From contig NZ_JAVIWJ010000001.1 of NCBI RefSeq assembly GCF_034314105.1, positions 4,634,001 through 4,698,000 on the forward strand: DNA of 64,000 nucleotides. The letters run 5' to 3'. Made by a program: the position numbers and the translations under genes. Every line of letters starts with the position of its first letter. Positions within the stretch are counted from its first letter, which is position 1. Positions 1 to 9,115 of the stretch are shown piece by piece. The notes under the pieces were generated by a model. The model had not been told where the DNA came from. It worked only from the letters and a program-made list of their open reading frames with translations, and ran no database searches. The DNA comes from Pseudomonas sp. AB6 (GTDB lineage: Bacteria > Pseudomonadota > Gammaproteobacteria > Pseudomonadales > Pseudomonadaceae).

Positions 1-1
1 C

Positions 2-1276
2 ACCGGCGAAAAAATCGAATGGCATTACGAAGATGGCTTGCGCTCCTATCTGGAGGACGCGGTCAGTGGTTTTCTGCGCCTACCCGACGTGCCGTTTTGC
101 GGCAGTTTTGCCGGCAATAAAGAAGCCATCGATTGGGCGCTGCTGTGGTTGCCCGAGGGTGGCGACAGCGTTCAGGAAAGCTACGTCAACCTGATCCCGA
201 CTCAGCAGGGCGGTACTCACGTCAACGGCTTACGCCAGGGGCTGCTGGATGCGATGCGCGAATTTTGCGAGTTTCGTAGCCTGCTGCCGCGTGGCGTCAA
301 GCTTGCGCCGGAAGATGTGTGGGAGCGGATTGCGTTCGTCTTGTCGATGAAAATGCAGGAGCCGCAATTTTCTGGCCAGACCAAAGAGCGGTTGTCCTCC
401 CGTGAGGCTGCGGCGTTTGTTTCCGGTGTCGTCAAAGATGCATTCAGCCTGTGGCTCAACGCCAACTCCGAGCTGGGCATGCAACTGGCCGAACTGGCGA
501 TCAACAACGCTGGTCGCCGCCTGAAGGCCAGCAAGAAGGTCGAGCGTAAGCGCGTCACCCAAGGGCCTGCGTTACCGGGCAAACTGGCTGATTGCGCTGG
601 TCAGGACCCTATGCGCTCTGAACTGTTTCTGGTGGAAGGCGATTCCGCTGGCGGGTCGGCCAAGCAGGCGCGGGACAAAGAGTTTCAAGCGATTCTGCCG
701 TTACGCGGGAAAATCCTGAACACCTGGGAAGTCGATGGTGGTGAGGTGCTGGCCAGTCAGGAAGTGCACAACATTGCCGTCGCTATTGGCGTGGATCCGG
801 GTGTCGCCGACATCAGCCAATTGCGTTACGGCAAAATTTGCATCCTCGCCGACGCCGACTCAGACGGCCTGCACATCGCAACTTTGCTCTGTGCGTTGTT
901 CGTTCAGCATTTCCGTCCGCTGGTTGATGCGGGTCATGTTTACGTTGCAATGCCACCGCTGTACCGGATCGACCTTGGCAAAGAAATTTATTACGCACTG
1001 GACGAAGCCGAGCGCGACGGGATTCTTGACCGTCTGGTGGCTGAGAAAAAGCGCGGCAAGCCCCAAGTCACACGCTTTAAAGGTCTGGGCGAAATGAACC
1101 CACCGCAGCTGCGGGAAACCACCATGGACCCGAACACTCGTCGTCTGGTCCAGCTTACGCTGGATGATTACGCGGCCACATCTGAAATGATGGACATGCT
1201 GCTGGCGAAAAAACGCGCGGGTGATCGCAAGACATGGCTCGAATCCAAAGGCAACCTGGCTGAGGTTTTGACTTGA
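2..1276 (+). CDS. parE: DNA topoisomerase IV subunit B (3' part; 5' end outside window)
   Basis: ParE pairs with ParC to form topoisomerase IV, which decatenates daughter chromosomes; ParE supplies the ATPase and the TOPRIM metal site. The frame is open from base 2, so the gene is cut by the window edge and about 424 C-terminal residues remain of a roughly 630-residue family. Visible are the end of the GHKL/transducer region, the TOPRIM signature EGDSAGGSAKQ near base 635 with the quinolone-region stretch LPLRGKILNTWEVD, the metal-binding DADSDG, and the C-terminal RFKGLGEMNP motif. The stop TGA overlaps the ATG of the next gene by one base, so the two are probably co-transcribed. Identification is secure; only the N-terminus is unseen. 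Confidence 0.97.
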   Translation, partial: TGEKIEWHYEDGLRSYLEDAVSGFLRLPDVPFCGSFAGNKEAIDWALLWLPEGGDSVQESYVNLIPTQQGGTHVNGLRQGLLDAMREFCEFRSLLPRGVKLAPEDVWERIAFVLSMKMQEPQFSGQTKERLSSREAAAFVSGVVKDAFSLWLNANSELGMQLAELAINNAGRRLKASKKVERKRVTQGPALPGKLADCAGQDPMRSELFLVEGDSAGGSAKQARDKEFQAILPLRGKILNTWEVDGGEVLASQEVHNIAVAIGVDPGVADISQLRYGKICILADADSDGLHIATLLCALFVQHFRPLVDAGHVYVAMPPLYRIDLGKEIYYALDEAERDGILDRLVAEKKRGKPQVTRFKGLGEMNPPQLRETTMDPNTRRLVQLTLDDYAATSEMMDMLLAKKRAGDRKTWLESKGNLAEVLT

Positions 1277-2253
1277 TGCGACGTTGGTTAACCGGATTAT
1301 TGTTGATCGCGCCGTCTGTGTTCGCTGCCCCTGTGCCACAGCTGAAAATGCTTGCCGAGCATGCGGTTGACGGCATGGTGGGCGGTAACTTATCAGGGTT
1401 GGCGTCTTGTAATGGCGTGCTGTGGACCGTCTCGGACCGCGACGATGCGTTGCTCTATCGCCTCGACACGTCGGCTACCGTATGGAAGGCAGAAGGTCAG
1501 GCGATTCAGGTGCCCCCAGTACCAGACAGCGGTCTGCCATTTACCTTGGTTTCGATGGCCAAAGCCTCCTCGCTGGTTCGAGGCGGTAGCCTGGATTTTG
1601 AAGGCGTGACGTGTGATGCCGCAGGCAATCGATACCTGGTTAGCGAAGGCTATGCCTCTGTATTGCAAGTGCCGGTGACAGGGGCGCCGAACTGGTTGCC
1701 CCTTCCCAAGAGCGTGGTTCAACAGGCACGGGACAGCGGCCTGTTGCAGAATTTCAATGCGATCTTCGAGGGCATTGCGATCAGTCCGGGTGGTGATCAA
1801 CTTTGGCTTGCAGCAGAGCGTGAAAAGCGCGGCTTGCTGTTGGTGCGCCGCGAGCAAGGTGCCTGGGACTGCAAAGGCAGTTGCGTGGTGCTCAGCGAGG
1901 GCGGTAAACAGACCATGCCTGCACAAATGGGCAGTCGTAGCGCTTCGAAAGATTTCTCCGATATCTCGCTGTATGAAGGGAAGCTATTTACCTTGGAACG
2001 TGCGGCTTACCAAGTGTGCCGCCGTGATCTCGACACCGGGGCAGTCGAGCGCTGCTGGTCGTTCGCTGACGACGCGCTGGTGCCGGAAAAACGTTACGCG
2101 CAGAAATTCGGCTTGGCTGAAGCGTTGGTCATAGATGCCGAGGGCGCCTGGATCGGCGTCGATAACAACTTTGGTGCGCGGGCAGATGGTGAGACCCGGC
2201 CGATTGTCTGGCGGTTCGCGGCACCCAAGGAAGGTTGGAGCGCCAAGCCTTGA
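1276..2253 (+). CDS. Secreted phytase/esterase-like beta-propeller protein
   Basis: This protein of about 325 residues opens with a signal peptide (MRRWLTGLLLIAPSVFAAP), so it is exported. The rest resembles the 'esterase-like activity of phytase' family (PF13449-type): repeated strand-rich segments with motifs such as LASCNGVLWTVSDRD, SLDFEGVTCD and FEGIAISPGGDQLWLAAER, as expected of a beta-propeller. A phosphoesterase role is only a family-level guess. An in-frame TTG lies one codon earlier, but the ATG at 1276 shares its A with the parE stop, so I use the ATG. It lies between parE and parC with a small protease gene, an arrangement I recall from other Pseudomonas. The 3' end overlaps the next gene. 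Confidence 0.85.
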   Translation: MRRWLTGLLLIAPSVFAAPVPQLKMLAEHAVDGMVGGNLSGLASCNGVLWTVSDRDDALLYRLDTSATVWKAEGQAIQVPPVPDSGLPFTLVSMAKASSLVRGGSLDFEGVTCDAAGNRYLVSEGYASVLQVPVTGAPNWLPLPKSVVQQARDSGLLQNFNAIFEGIAISPGGDQLWLAAEREKRGLLLVRREQGAWDCKGSCVVLSEGGKQTMPAQMGSRSASKDFSDISLYEGKLFTLERAAYQVCRRDLDTGAVERCWSFADDALVPEKRYAQKFGLAEALVIDAEGAWIGVDNNFGARADGETRPIVWRFAAPKEGWSAKP

Positions 2254-2774
2254 ACCAGTCGCCTCCGGGCAAGCGCGCCGGGCGTGTGCTTCTGATTCTT
2301 GCGTGGTGTGCCGGTTTGTTTTTGGCGACCCGCTATTTTGGGTTGTGGGAACAGCGTCAGGAAAATCCGAATCCGGTCGTGACGTCGCAGCACGGTGATG
2401 GCTATATCCAGGTTTTATTGCAGGGCAATGCCCAGGGCCATTTTGTCGGCAACGCCCAGATTAATGGCAAGACCGTGGAATTCTTGCTCGATACCGGCGC
2501 CACAGATGTTGCGATCCCTGCGGAGGTGGCTGACACCTTGCAGTTGAAACGCGGCATGCCCGTGACCACCAGCACCGCCAACGGCATGGCTCAGGGCTTT
2601 CGGACTTCGCTGGAACGTTTGCAGATTGGCGACATCGTCCTGCATGACGTGCGTGCCATGGTGTTGCCCGGCCTTGACGGCGAACAGATACTGCTCGGTA
2701 TGAGTGCAATGAAACAACTCGAATTTACCCAGCGCGGCGGCACCATGCTGCTGCGCCAGACCACACAACGATGA
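2250..2774 (+). CDS. Retropepsin-like aspartic protease, membrane-anchored (TIGR02281 type)
   Basis: This is a small protein of about 174 residues with one N-terminal membrane segment (VLLILAWCAGLFLATRYFG) followed by a retroviral-type aspartic protease fold. The catalytic signature FLLDTGATDVAIP is clear, and a later hydrophobic-hydrophobic-G pair (ILLGMSAM) completes the half-protease pattern. Such enzymes act as dimers, here probably in the periplasm; substrates are unknown. I chose the TTG at 2250, which overlaps the upstream stop as TTGA and has GGAG about 10 bases before it. A TTG at 2235 is also open and would add five residues. parC starts 7 bases after the stop, so this looks like part of a parE-parC operon. 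Confidence 0.85.
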   Translation: MNQSPPGKRAGRVLLILAWCAGLFLATRYFGLWEQRQENPNPVVTSQHGDGYIQVLLQGNAQGHFVGNAQINGKTVEFLLDTGATDVAIPAEVADTLQLKRGMPVTTSTANGMAQGFRTSLERLQIGDIVLHDVRAMVLPGLDGEQILLGMSAMKQLEFTQRGGTMLLRQTTQR

Positions 2775-2781
2775 GGCTTGC

Positions 2782-5040
2782 ATGAGCGATTCCCTTGACC
2801 TCAGCCTGGATGGCGTAGAACGTCGATCACTGGCTGACTTCACCGAACAGGCCTACCTCAACTACTCCATGTACGTAATCATGGACCGTGCCTTGCCACA
2901 TATTGGCGACGGTCTGAAGCCCGTTCAGCGGCGCATTATTTACGCCATGAGTGAGTTGGGCCTTGATGCCGACTCCAAGCACAAAAAGTCAGCGCGTACT
3001 GTCGGCGACGTCCTTGGTAAGTTTCACCCCCACGGTGACTCGGCCTGCTATGAAGCCATGGTGCTGATGGCCCAGCCGTTCAGTTATCGCTATACCCTGG
3101 TAGACGGCCAAGGAAACTGGGGTGCGCCGGATGATCCCAAATCATTCGCCGCCATGCGTTACACCGAAGCCCGGTTGTCTCGCTATTCCGAAGTGCTGCT
3201 CAGCGAGTTGGGCCAAGGCACAGCGGATTGGGTGCCCAACTTCGACGGCACCCTGGATGAACCCGCCGTTTTGCCGGCACGTTTGCCGAATATTTTGCTC
3301 AATGGCACTACGGGTATTGCGGTAGGCATGGCCACCGATGTACCGCCGCATAACCTGCGGGAGGTCGCGTCGGCGTGTATCCATTTGCTCGACGAACCTA
3401 AAGCCACCATTGAAGAGCTTTGCGAGCACATCAAGGGTCCGGATTATCCCACCGAAGCAGAGATCATTACTCCGCGTACCGACCTGCTGAAAATGTATGA
3501 AACCGGCAAGGGGTCGGTCCGCATGCGGGCGGTATACCGTATAGAAGATGGCGATATCGTCGTGACTGCGTTGCCGCATCAAGTGTCCGGCGCCAAGGTG
3601 CTGGAACAGATCGCCGCGCAGATGCAGGCCAAAAAACTGCCGATGGTTGCCGACTTGCGCGACGAGTCAGACCACGAGCACCCGTGCCGGATCGTGATCA
3701 TTCCACGTTCCAACCGTGTCGAACTCGATGAGCTGATGCAGCATTTGTTTGCCACTACCGAGCTGGAGTCCAGCTACCGGGTGAACATCAACATCATCGG
3801 CCTGGACGGTAAACCCCAACTCAAGAACCTGAAAGCGCTGCTCAGTGAGTGGCTGGTGTTTCGCATCGGCACGGTTCGTCGACGCTTGCAGTTTCGCTTG
3901 GACAAAGTCGAACGCCGCTTGCATCTGTTGGACGGCTTGCTGACGGCTTATCTGAACCTGGATGAAGTGATTCACATCATTCGGACTGCCGAACATCCTA
4001 AACCCGAGCTGATCGCACGGTTTGGGCTGACCGAAATTCAGGCTGATTACATTCTCGATACGCGCTTGCGGCAGTTGGCTCGTCTGGAAGAGATGAAGCT
4101 GCGGGCTGAGCAAGACGAATTGCGCAAAGAGCAAACGCGTCTGCAGTCGTTGTTGGGCAGCGAAACCAAGTTGCGCAAGCTGGTCCGCACTGAACTGATC
4201 GCCGATGCTGAAACTTACGGCGATAACCGTCGCTCGCCCATCGTTTCCCGTACCGAAGCCAAGGCGTTGTCTGAAAACGAGCTAATGCCGACCGAGCCAG
4301 TGACCGTTGTGTTGTCGGAAAAAGGCTGGGTGCGTTGCGCTAAAGGCCACGATATCGACGCCACAGGGTTGTCCTATAAAGCTGGCGATGGTTTCAAAAC
4401 CTCGGCAGCGGGGCGTTCTAACCAATTTGCAGTGTTTATCGATTCTACCGGGCGCAGCTATTCCTTGGCGGCCCACACATTGCCTTCGGCCCGCGGCCAA
4501 GGTGAACCGCTGACCGGCAAGTTGCAGCCACCGCCGGGCGCGACCTTTGAGTGTGTGCTGCTGCCTGATGACGATGCGTTGTACGTCATTGCTTCTGATG
4601 CCGGTTATGGCTTCGTGGTCAGAGGCGAAGACTTGCAGGCCAAAAACAAAGCAGGTAAAGCCTTGCTCACCTTGCCTAAGGGCGCAAAAGTCATCCTCCC
4701 CCGTCCGGTTTCCGATCGTGAACGGAATTGGCTCGCAGCGGTAACAACCGAGGGTCGTTTGCTGGTCTTCAAAGTCAGCGATTTGCCGCAGTTGGGCAAA
4801 GGCAAGGGCAATAAGATCATTGGCATCCTCGGTGAGCGTGTGGCTAGCCGCGAAGAGTACGTTACTGATCTGGCTGTCGTACCAGAAGGCGCAACGTTGA
4901 TTCTGCAAGCGGGTAAACGCACGCTGTCGCTCAAGGCTGATGATTTGGAACACTACAAAGGTGAGCGCGGTCGTCGCGGTAACAAGCTTCCACGTGGTTT
5001 CCAGCGCGTAGATGCGTTGCTGGTTGAAAGCGCATCATAA
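2782..5040 (+). CDS. parC: DNA topoisomerase IV subunit A
   Basis: ParC (752 residues, usual length) is the DNA-cleaving subunit of topoisomerase IV. The N-terminal breakage-reunion domain contains the catalytic tyrosine motif AAMRYTEARL near base 3150. The quinolone-resistance region reads GKFHPHGDSACYEAM, with the usual susceptible-type serine and glutamate, so no classical parC resistance change is visible. The coiled-coil tower is followed by a GyrA-like C-terminal beta-pinwheel with degenerate blades. It follows the protease gene by 7 bases and ends the parE-parC run. A short stem (GATCTTC/GAAGATC, about 5058-5081) lies just after the stop without a U tract. Confidence 0.98.
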   Translation: MSDSLDLSLDGVERRSLADFTEQAYLNYSMYVIMDRALPHIGDGLKPVQRRIIYAMSELGLDADSKHKKSARTVGDVLGKFHPHGDSACYEAMVLMAQPFSYRYTLVDGQGNWGAPDDPKSFAAMRYTEARLSRYSEVLLSELGQGTADWVPNFDGTLDEPAVLPARLPNILLNGTTGIAVGMATDVPPHNLREVASACIHLLDEPKATIEELCEHIKGPDYPTEAEIITPRTDLLKMYETGKGSVRMRAVYRIEDGDIVVTALPHQVSGAKVLEQIAAQMQAKKLPMVADLRDESDHEHPCRIVIIPRSNRVELDELMQHLFATTELESSYRVNINIIGLDGKPQLKNLKALLSEWLVFRIGTVRRRLQFRLDKVERRLHLLDGLLTAYLNLDEVIHIIRTAEHPKPELIARFGLTEIQADYILDTRLRQLARLEEMKLRAEQDELRKEQTRLQSLLGSETKLRKLVRTELIADAETYGDNRRSPIVSRTEAKALSENELMPTEPVTVVLSEKGWVRCAKGHDIDATGLSYKAGDGFKTSAAGRSNQFAVFIDSTGRSYSLAAHTLPSARGQGEPLTGKLQPPPGATFECVLLPDDDALYVIASDAGYGFVVRGEDLQAKNKAGKALLTLPKGAKVILPRPVSDRERNWLAAVTTEGRLLVFKVSDLPQLGKGKGNKIIGILGERVASREEYVTDLAVVPEGATLILQAGKRTLSLKADDLEHYKGERGRRGNKLPRGFQRVDALLVESAS

Positions 5041-5219
5041 AGGCGATATTGGGCGTCTGATCTTCGTTTTGACTGGAAGATCGACGCATAATCGCTGGAG
5101 TCATGATCAATATTCACGGATGATATGGCGTCTCGCCTCGTCAGCATGGCTGAGTGCCTTCATATTTATTGTGAATATTTTTAGACTGTGGCCCGCGTTG
5201 TGGCGGCTATGTGGATGTG

Positions 5220-5927
5220 ATGATGAATTTTGCGCGCCTATCTTTTGTAGTGTTAATGACCAGCGTACTGGGCCTGGTCGGTTGCAGCGTTCAGCAGCCT
5301 ACTTCTCTTTATCAACTCGATGCCGGGCAACCGGGTCAGCCTAAACAAAGCGCTGGAGTGGCCGTTTTATTGGGTCCAGTTTCAGTGGCCGATTACCTGC
5401 AACGGGAAACTTTGTTGCAGCGTCAACCAGATGGCAGCCTGACTGCATCGACTGACGGTCGTTGGGCGGGCAGTCTGTCTTCAGATATCGATCAATTGCT
5501 TTTGCGCCAACTGGCTTGGAAACTTGACAGTCAGCGCGTGGTACTGGCCCCGGCTACCACCAGTTTCACTCCTGATGTGCAAGTGGTGCTCTCCATCACC
5601 CGGCTTGACTCAGGCGTGAACCAACCTGCAATTCTGGACGCTCAATGGCGTTTGCTGGATCGCAGGGGTCAAGTTCGTGACAGCAAATTGGTGCACATGG
5701 AAGAGCCGCACTTGGGCAGCTCAGCCGCTCAGGTGAAAGCCCAAGGCGTATTGTTACAGCGATTGGCCGATCAGTTGGCTGTTGCAGTTAAACCCTTGGC
5801 AAGCCAGCCGTTAGACGAACCTAAAAAAGCAGCTCCCGCTCAGGTCCGAAATATTAAAGACCACGACAAGCCAAAGATGCCCATGGCCTCGCCGATTCGC
5901 ACAGATATGGAAATATTCCGCTTTTAG
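5220..5927 (+). CDS. PqiC-family lipoprotein (ABC-type transport auxiliary)
   Basis: This lipoprotein of about 235 residues has a hydrophobic signal ending in the lipobox LVGC, so it should be lipidated and held in a membrane, probably the outer. The mature part starts with STXYXLD-like residues (TSLYQLDAG) and continues with VLLGPVSVADYLQR, the pattern of the PqiC/YmbA auxiliary family that works with MCE-type lipid transport systems. Unlike E. coli pqiC it is not beside pqiA/pqiB here; it stands alone after parC. Two ATGs (5220, 5223) and a GTG (5211) are possible starts, and none has a strong ribosome site. The C-terminal 40 residues are charged and low in complexity. Confidence 0.8.
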   Translation: MMNFARLSFVVLMTSVLGLVGCSVQQPTSLYQLDAGQPGQPKQSAGVAVLLGPVSVADYLQRETLLQRQPDGSLTASTDGRWAGSLSSDIDQLLLRQLAWKLDSQRVVLAPATTSFTPDVQVVLSITRLDSGVNQPAILDAQWRLLDRRGQVRDSKLVHMEEPHLGSSAAQVKAQGVLLQRLADQLAVAVKPLASQPLDEPKKAAPAQVRNIKDHDKPKMPMASPIRTDMEIFRF

Positions 5928-5993
5928 TCGAACGGACGGAAAGTCTGCATACGCAGTGGGTTGATCAAAGCGTTCAAAAGCGCAATTACGGGA

Positions 5994-6018
5994 CGAAAAA
6001 CCCCGACGCCTCGGGTTC
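5994..6018 (-). terminator. Rho-independent terminator for the ytjB-like gene
   Basis: Read on the minus strand, the stem AACCCGA/TCGGGGTT closes on a GGCG loop and is followed by a run of five T residues. It lies about 155 bases beyond the stop of the minus-strand gene ending at 6173. On the plus strand the T run is absent, so it is directional. Confidence 0.7.
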
Positions 6019-6172
6019 ATCATGCCTGCTCTGATCGATATCAGCGAATGCCCTGCGACCACGGGATCACCTGTTCGATGACAGATGCTATGACAGCATG
6101 TCAAGTCTAGACACCCCATAGCCTTAAGGCTGCGCGACGGGGGTAACTCTTTAAGGCATAGCGGCGTTGCGG

Positions 6173-7732
6173 TTAGACCTTGCCGCGACTCTCGTGCATC
6201 CGTGACAGCTGGCGTTCAAGCATCGAGGGGTACGGCTCCATCAGGCGTTCGACACAGCAGGCGCCTTCCGGATTGGCGATAGGGCGTATTCGGGCGCGTT
6301 GATGTACCAGCGGGTCATCAATGATCCTGCGTTCTACCAACAATAAGTTACGGCTGTGTTGCGAAAGGGCCAATGCGCTTTGCGCCGTGTCGGTGAGCAG
6401 CAGGTCGATTTGGCTGAGGTCTGACAAGTCATCACCTTGGGTCAGGCCTAATTGCAGTTGCAGCGTAATACCGCTATCAGCGACTTCTATTTGCAAGGCA
6501 TGACTAAGCGCCCTGAGCAGTTCGCCGCAGCAAATCGCATTAGTCAGGTAGTCATCACCGCTTTGTTGGCTGTGAAACAGCATCAGCGTGCTGCCGTCAT
6601 TCAGCGTGTGCACTTCGCTCTCATAGAGCGAGGCGGCCTGATCGATACAGTCGCGGTAGCGTTGCAGCAGGTCTGTCAATCGTGCACGGGGTAGGCGACG
6701 TAGCTGATCTTGCGCCCCGAGTTGCACTGCCAGGACCGCGCTGTGCAGTGGTTGAACCGGTACAGCGGGCGCTATCACGATAGGTCTGATCATTGGGGCT
6801 GACACGGAGTGATCACGCAGATCAGCAAAAGGATCTTCTTCGTCCTCTTCATCTTCGTCTGCGAGGATGCGCCGCGGCACTGTGCCTGTCACCCGAGTTT
6901 TGGGTGCTTTGTCAAAGCCTCGGTCGTGTAGTTCGTTGCTGGCGAACATTGGTTCAACGTCGTCTTGCGTTTCTAGGTACGGATCGTGGCCTTCACTTTC
7001 GTTATGCTCAGGTTCGCGTATTGGCGGAGGCTCAGGTGGTTCGGGCGCGAATGACGCGTGCAGCTGCCGAGCCAGATCACCGATTTCATCCTGACGGTCA
7101 GTGGCTGGCGTGTGTTCGTCAATATCGCGAAGCCACACGCGCAATTGCAGCAGCGGCGTAGAAATATTTCGGCCAAGACGCAAACTCAGCGCCAGCGCCA
7201 GCGCCAGCAAAATTCCGCTGAGAATCGCCATGCTCTGCAAGCTGATGGTCATCGGCTGCTGGAATTGAGTCATGTCCAGACTGATACGCAAGTGCCCGGC
7301 CGTTACATCCTGGAAGGTGATTTTTATCTCGTACAACCCGCCCGCTTCACCCAGTAGGCCATTTTTCGGACGATTTCCGGCTTCGGCGAGAATGCGATTG
7401 TCCACACTGTAAATAGCGGCATGGGCTACCAACGGGTTCTTCACCAGGTTGCCCAACAGCACGTTTAGGCTGAGGATATCGTTGGACACCAGCAGTTCAG
7501 TGGCGGAGGTGGCTGTCTGCGTTGTCAGCGCTTGGCCAAGTGCGTCGGCCTGTTCGTGCATGGCCTGCTTGAATTGCAGGCCCATGACACAGGCGTAGAT
7601 CAGCAGCGCCAAAGCGACAAGGATCACGTTATGGCTAGCGATACGCAAGGCAAGCGGTACACGGCGATGGCGCAATGCCCGAAAGATCAGCAGGAAGAAG
7701 TTATCGGTTTTAACTGGCGTGGGCCGGTTCAC
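6173..7732 (-). CDS. AhpA/YtjB (Smp)-family inner-membrane protein with HAMP region
   Basis: This is a membrane protein of about 519 residues divergent from serB, the same position as smp/ytjB next to serB in E. coli; Pseudomonas orthologues are called AhpA/YtjB family. It has a transmembrane segment at about residues 33-52, a periplasmic loop, a second segment near 165-190, then a HAMP-like linker (RDIDEHTPATDRQDEIGDL). A long acidic, probably disordered stretch around residues 230-310 (rich in E, D and P) precedes a C-terminal globular domain weakly reminiscent of nucleotide-cyclase folds. I start at the GTG at 7732 (VNRPTPVKTDNFF); an ATG 60 bases upstream is open but adds a non-conserved-looking leader. 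Function is unknown; the topology suggests a sensor. Confidence 0.8.
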   Translation of the reverse strand: MNRPTPVKTDNFFLLIFRALRHRRVPLALRIASHNVILVALALLIYACVMGLQFKQAMHEQADALGQALTTQTATSATELLVSNDILSLNVLLGNLVKNPLVAHAAIYSVDNRILAEAGNRPKNGLLGEAGGLYEIKITFQDVTAGHLRISLDMTQFQQPMTISLQSMAILSGILLALALALSLRLGRNISTPLLQLRVWLRDIDEHTPATDRQDEIGDLARQLHASFAPEPPEPPPIREPEHNESEGHDPYLETQDDVEPMFASNELHDRGFDKAPKTRVTGTVPRRILADEDEEDEEDPFADLRDHSVSAPMIRPIVIAPAVPVQPLHSAVLAVQLGAQDQLRRLPRARLTDLLQRYRDCIDQAASLYESEVHTLNDGSTLMLFHSQQSGDDYLTNAICCGELLRALSHALQIEVADSGITLQLQLGLTQGDDLSDLSQIDLLLTDTAQSALALSQHSRNLLLVERRIIDDPLVHQRARIRPIANPEGACCVERLMEPYPSMLERQLSRMHESRGKV

Positions 7733-7862
7733 TGAGCACGGCTCTTTTGGTGAAGTTGCCGGGCAGTATAACGATCGACCCTTGAGCGGCAAAGCGCTTG
7801 CTGTGCCCGATGGTCACTGAAAGTGGTTAGAATGCGGTTTTTTTCCACTGCGGGGGTGCGCC

Positions 7863-9077
7863 TTGCGCGAAATCGTCCTGATAAACATCACGGGTGAAGA
7901 CCGTCCCGGTCTCACTGCGGCCATCACTGGGGTACTTGCCCAGGGTGGAGTCAACATTCTTGATATTGGTCAGGCGGTGATCCACGACACGTTGTCGTTT
8001 GGCATTCTGGTTGAGATTCCGAGAACTGAGCAAGGTTCTTCAGTGCTTAAAGATATTTTATTCACGGCCTACAAACTCGATCAGCAAGTGCGCTTCACGG
8101 CTGTCTCCGAAGAAGACTATGAGCAGTGGGTTGACGGCCAAGGCAAGGCGCGGCATATCGTGACGTTGCTGACACGCAAGGTGACGGCGGAGCAGTTGCA
8201 GCGTGTCAGTTCGATCACGGCTAAATACGGTTTGAATATTGACCAGATAGATCGACTGTCCGGGCGGATGCCTTTAAACACGCCCGCCGACAAAGGCAAA
8301 GGTTGTATTGAGTTTTCGGTGCGGGGCGAGCCTGCAGATCCGAAGGCGATGCAGGCTGAATTTTTGAGTGTCGCGCAGGAGTTGAATGTCGATATTGCTT
8401 TCCAACAGGACTCTTTATTTCGGCGTAATCGGCGTCTGGCGGTGTTCGACATGGACTCGACATTAATCGAGGCCGAAGTCATCGACGAGCTGGCCAAGGC
8501 CGCCGGCATCGGAGAGTTGGTGTCTGAAATCACAGAGCGCGCGATGCGCGGCGAGCTGGACTTTCGCGCCAGTTTCAAAGAGCGTCTGGCGTTGCTCAAA
8601 GGTCTGGATGTCAGCGTGCTGGATGAAATCGGCGCCTCGTTACGCTTGACCGAGGGCGCCGAAACATTGTTCGCGGAGCTCAAGCGACTGGGTTACAAAA
8701 CCGCGATTTTATCGGGTGGTTTCACGTACTTCGCAAAACAGCTGCAAGCGAAGCTCGGCATCGACTATGTGTTTGCCAACGAGCTGGAAGTGGTCGACGG
8801 TAAAGTGACTGGCGTGGCCATTGAGCCCATTGTCGATGCACAGCGCAAAGCTGATCTGCTGCGTGAATTGGCGCAAAAGGAAGGCTTGAGCCTGGAGCAG
8901 ACCATTGCCGTTGGAGATGGCGCCAATGACCTGCCGATGCTGGCGATCGCGGGTCTAGGCGTAGCATTCAGGGCCAAACCGTTAGTGAAACAATCAGCAA
9001 GGCAGGCGATCTCTACATTGGGCCTGGACGGAATTCTTTATCTGCTGGGCTTTCGGGATCGCGACGGGCGAGGTTGA
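7863..9077 (+). CDS. serB: Phosphoserine phosphatase with N-terminal ACT region
   Basis: SerB hydrolyses O-phospho-L-serine to serine, the last step of serine synthesis. The 404 residues comprise two tandem ACT-like domains (about 1-170, starting REIVLINITGEDRPGLTAAI) and a HAD phosphatase domain. The nucleophile motif is FDMDST with Asp196/Asp198, and the metal loop GDGANDLPM lies near the C-terminus. The start codon is TTG at 7863, just after a G-rich ribosome site; no in-frame ATG fits. The ACT part suggests amino-acid control, as in other long SerB proteins. It is divergent from the ytjB-like gene, with a 130-base shared promoter region. Confidence 0.96.
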   Translation: MREIVLINITGEDRPGLTAAITGVLAQGGVNILDIGQAVIHDTLSFGILVEIPRTEQGSSVLKDILFTAYKLDQQVRFTAVSEEDYEQWVDGQGKARHIVTLLTRKVTAEQLQRVSSITAKYGLNIDQIDRLSGRMPLNTPADKGKGCIEFSVRGEPADPKAMQAEFLSVAQELNVDIAFQQDSLFRRNRRLAVFDMDSTLIEAEVIDELAKAAGIGELVSEITERAMRGELDFRASFKERLALLKGLDVSVLDEIGASLRLTEGAETLFAELKRLGYKTAILSGGFTYFAKQLQAKLGIDYVFANELEVVDGKVTGVAIEPIVDAQRKADLLRELAQKEGLSLEQTIAVGDGANDLPMLAIAGLGVAFRAKPLVKQSARQAISTLGLDGILYLLGFRDRDGRG

Positions 9078-9115
9078 TAAAATATTGCGGTGCTTTGGCC
9101 ACGCCGCATGACCGA

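Noticed and set aside
5058..5081. Terminator after parC
   Set aside because: The GATCTTC/GAAGATC stem lacks a T tract on either strand; I cannot call it a terminator.
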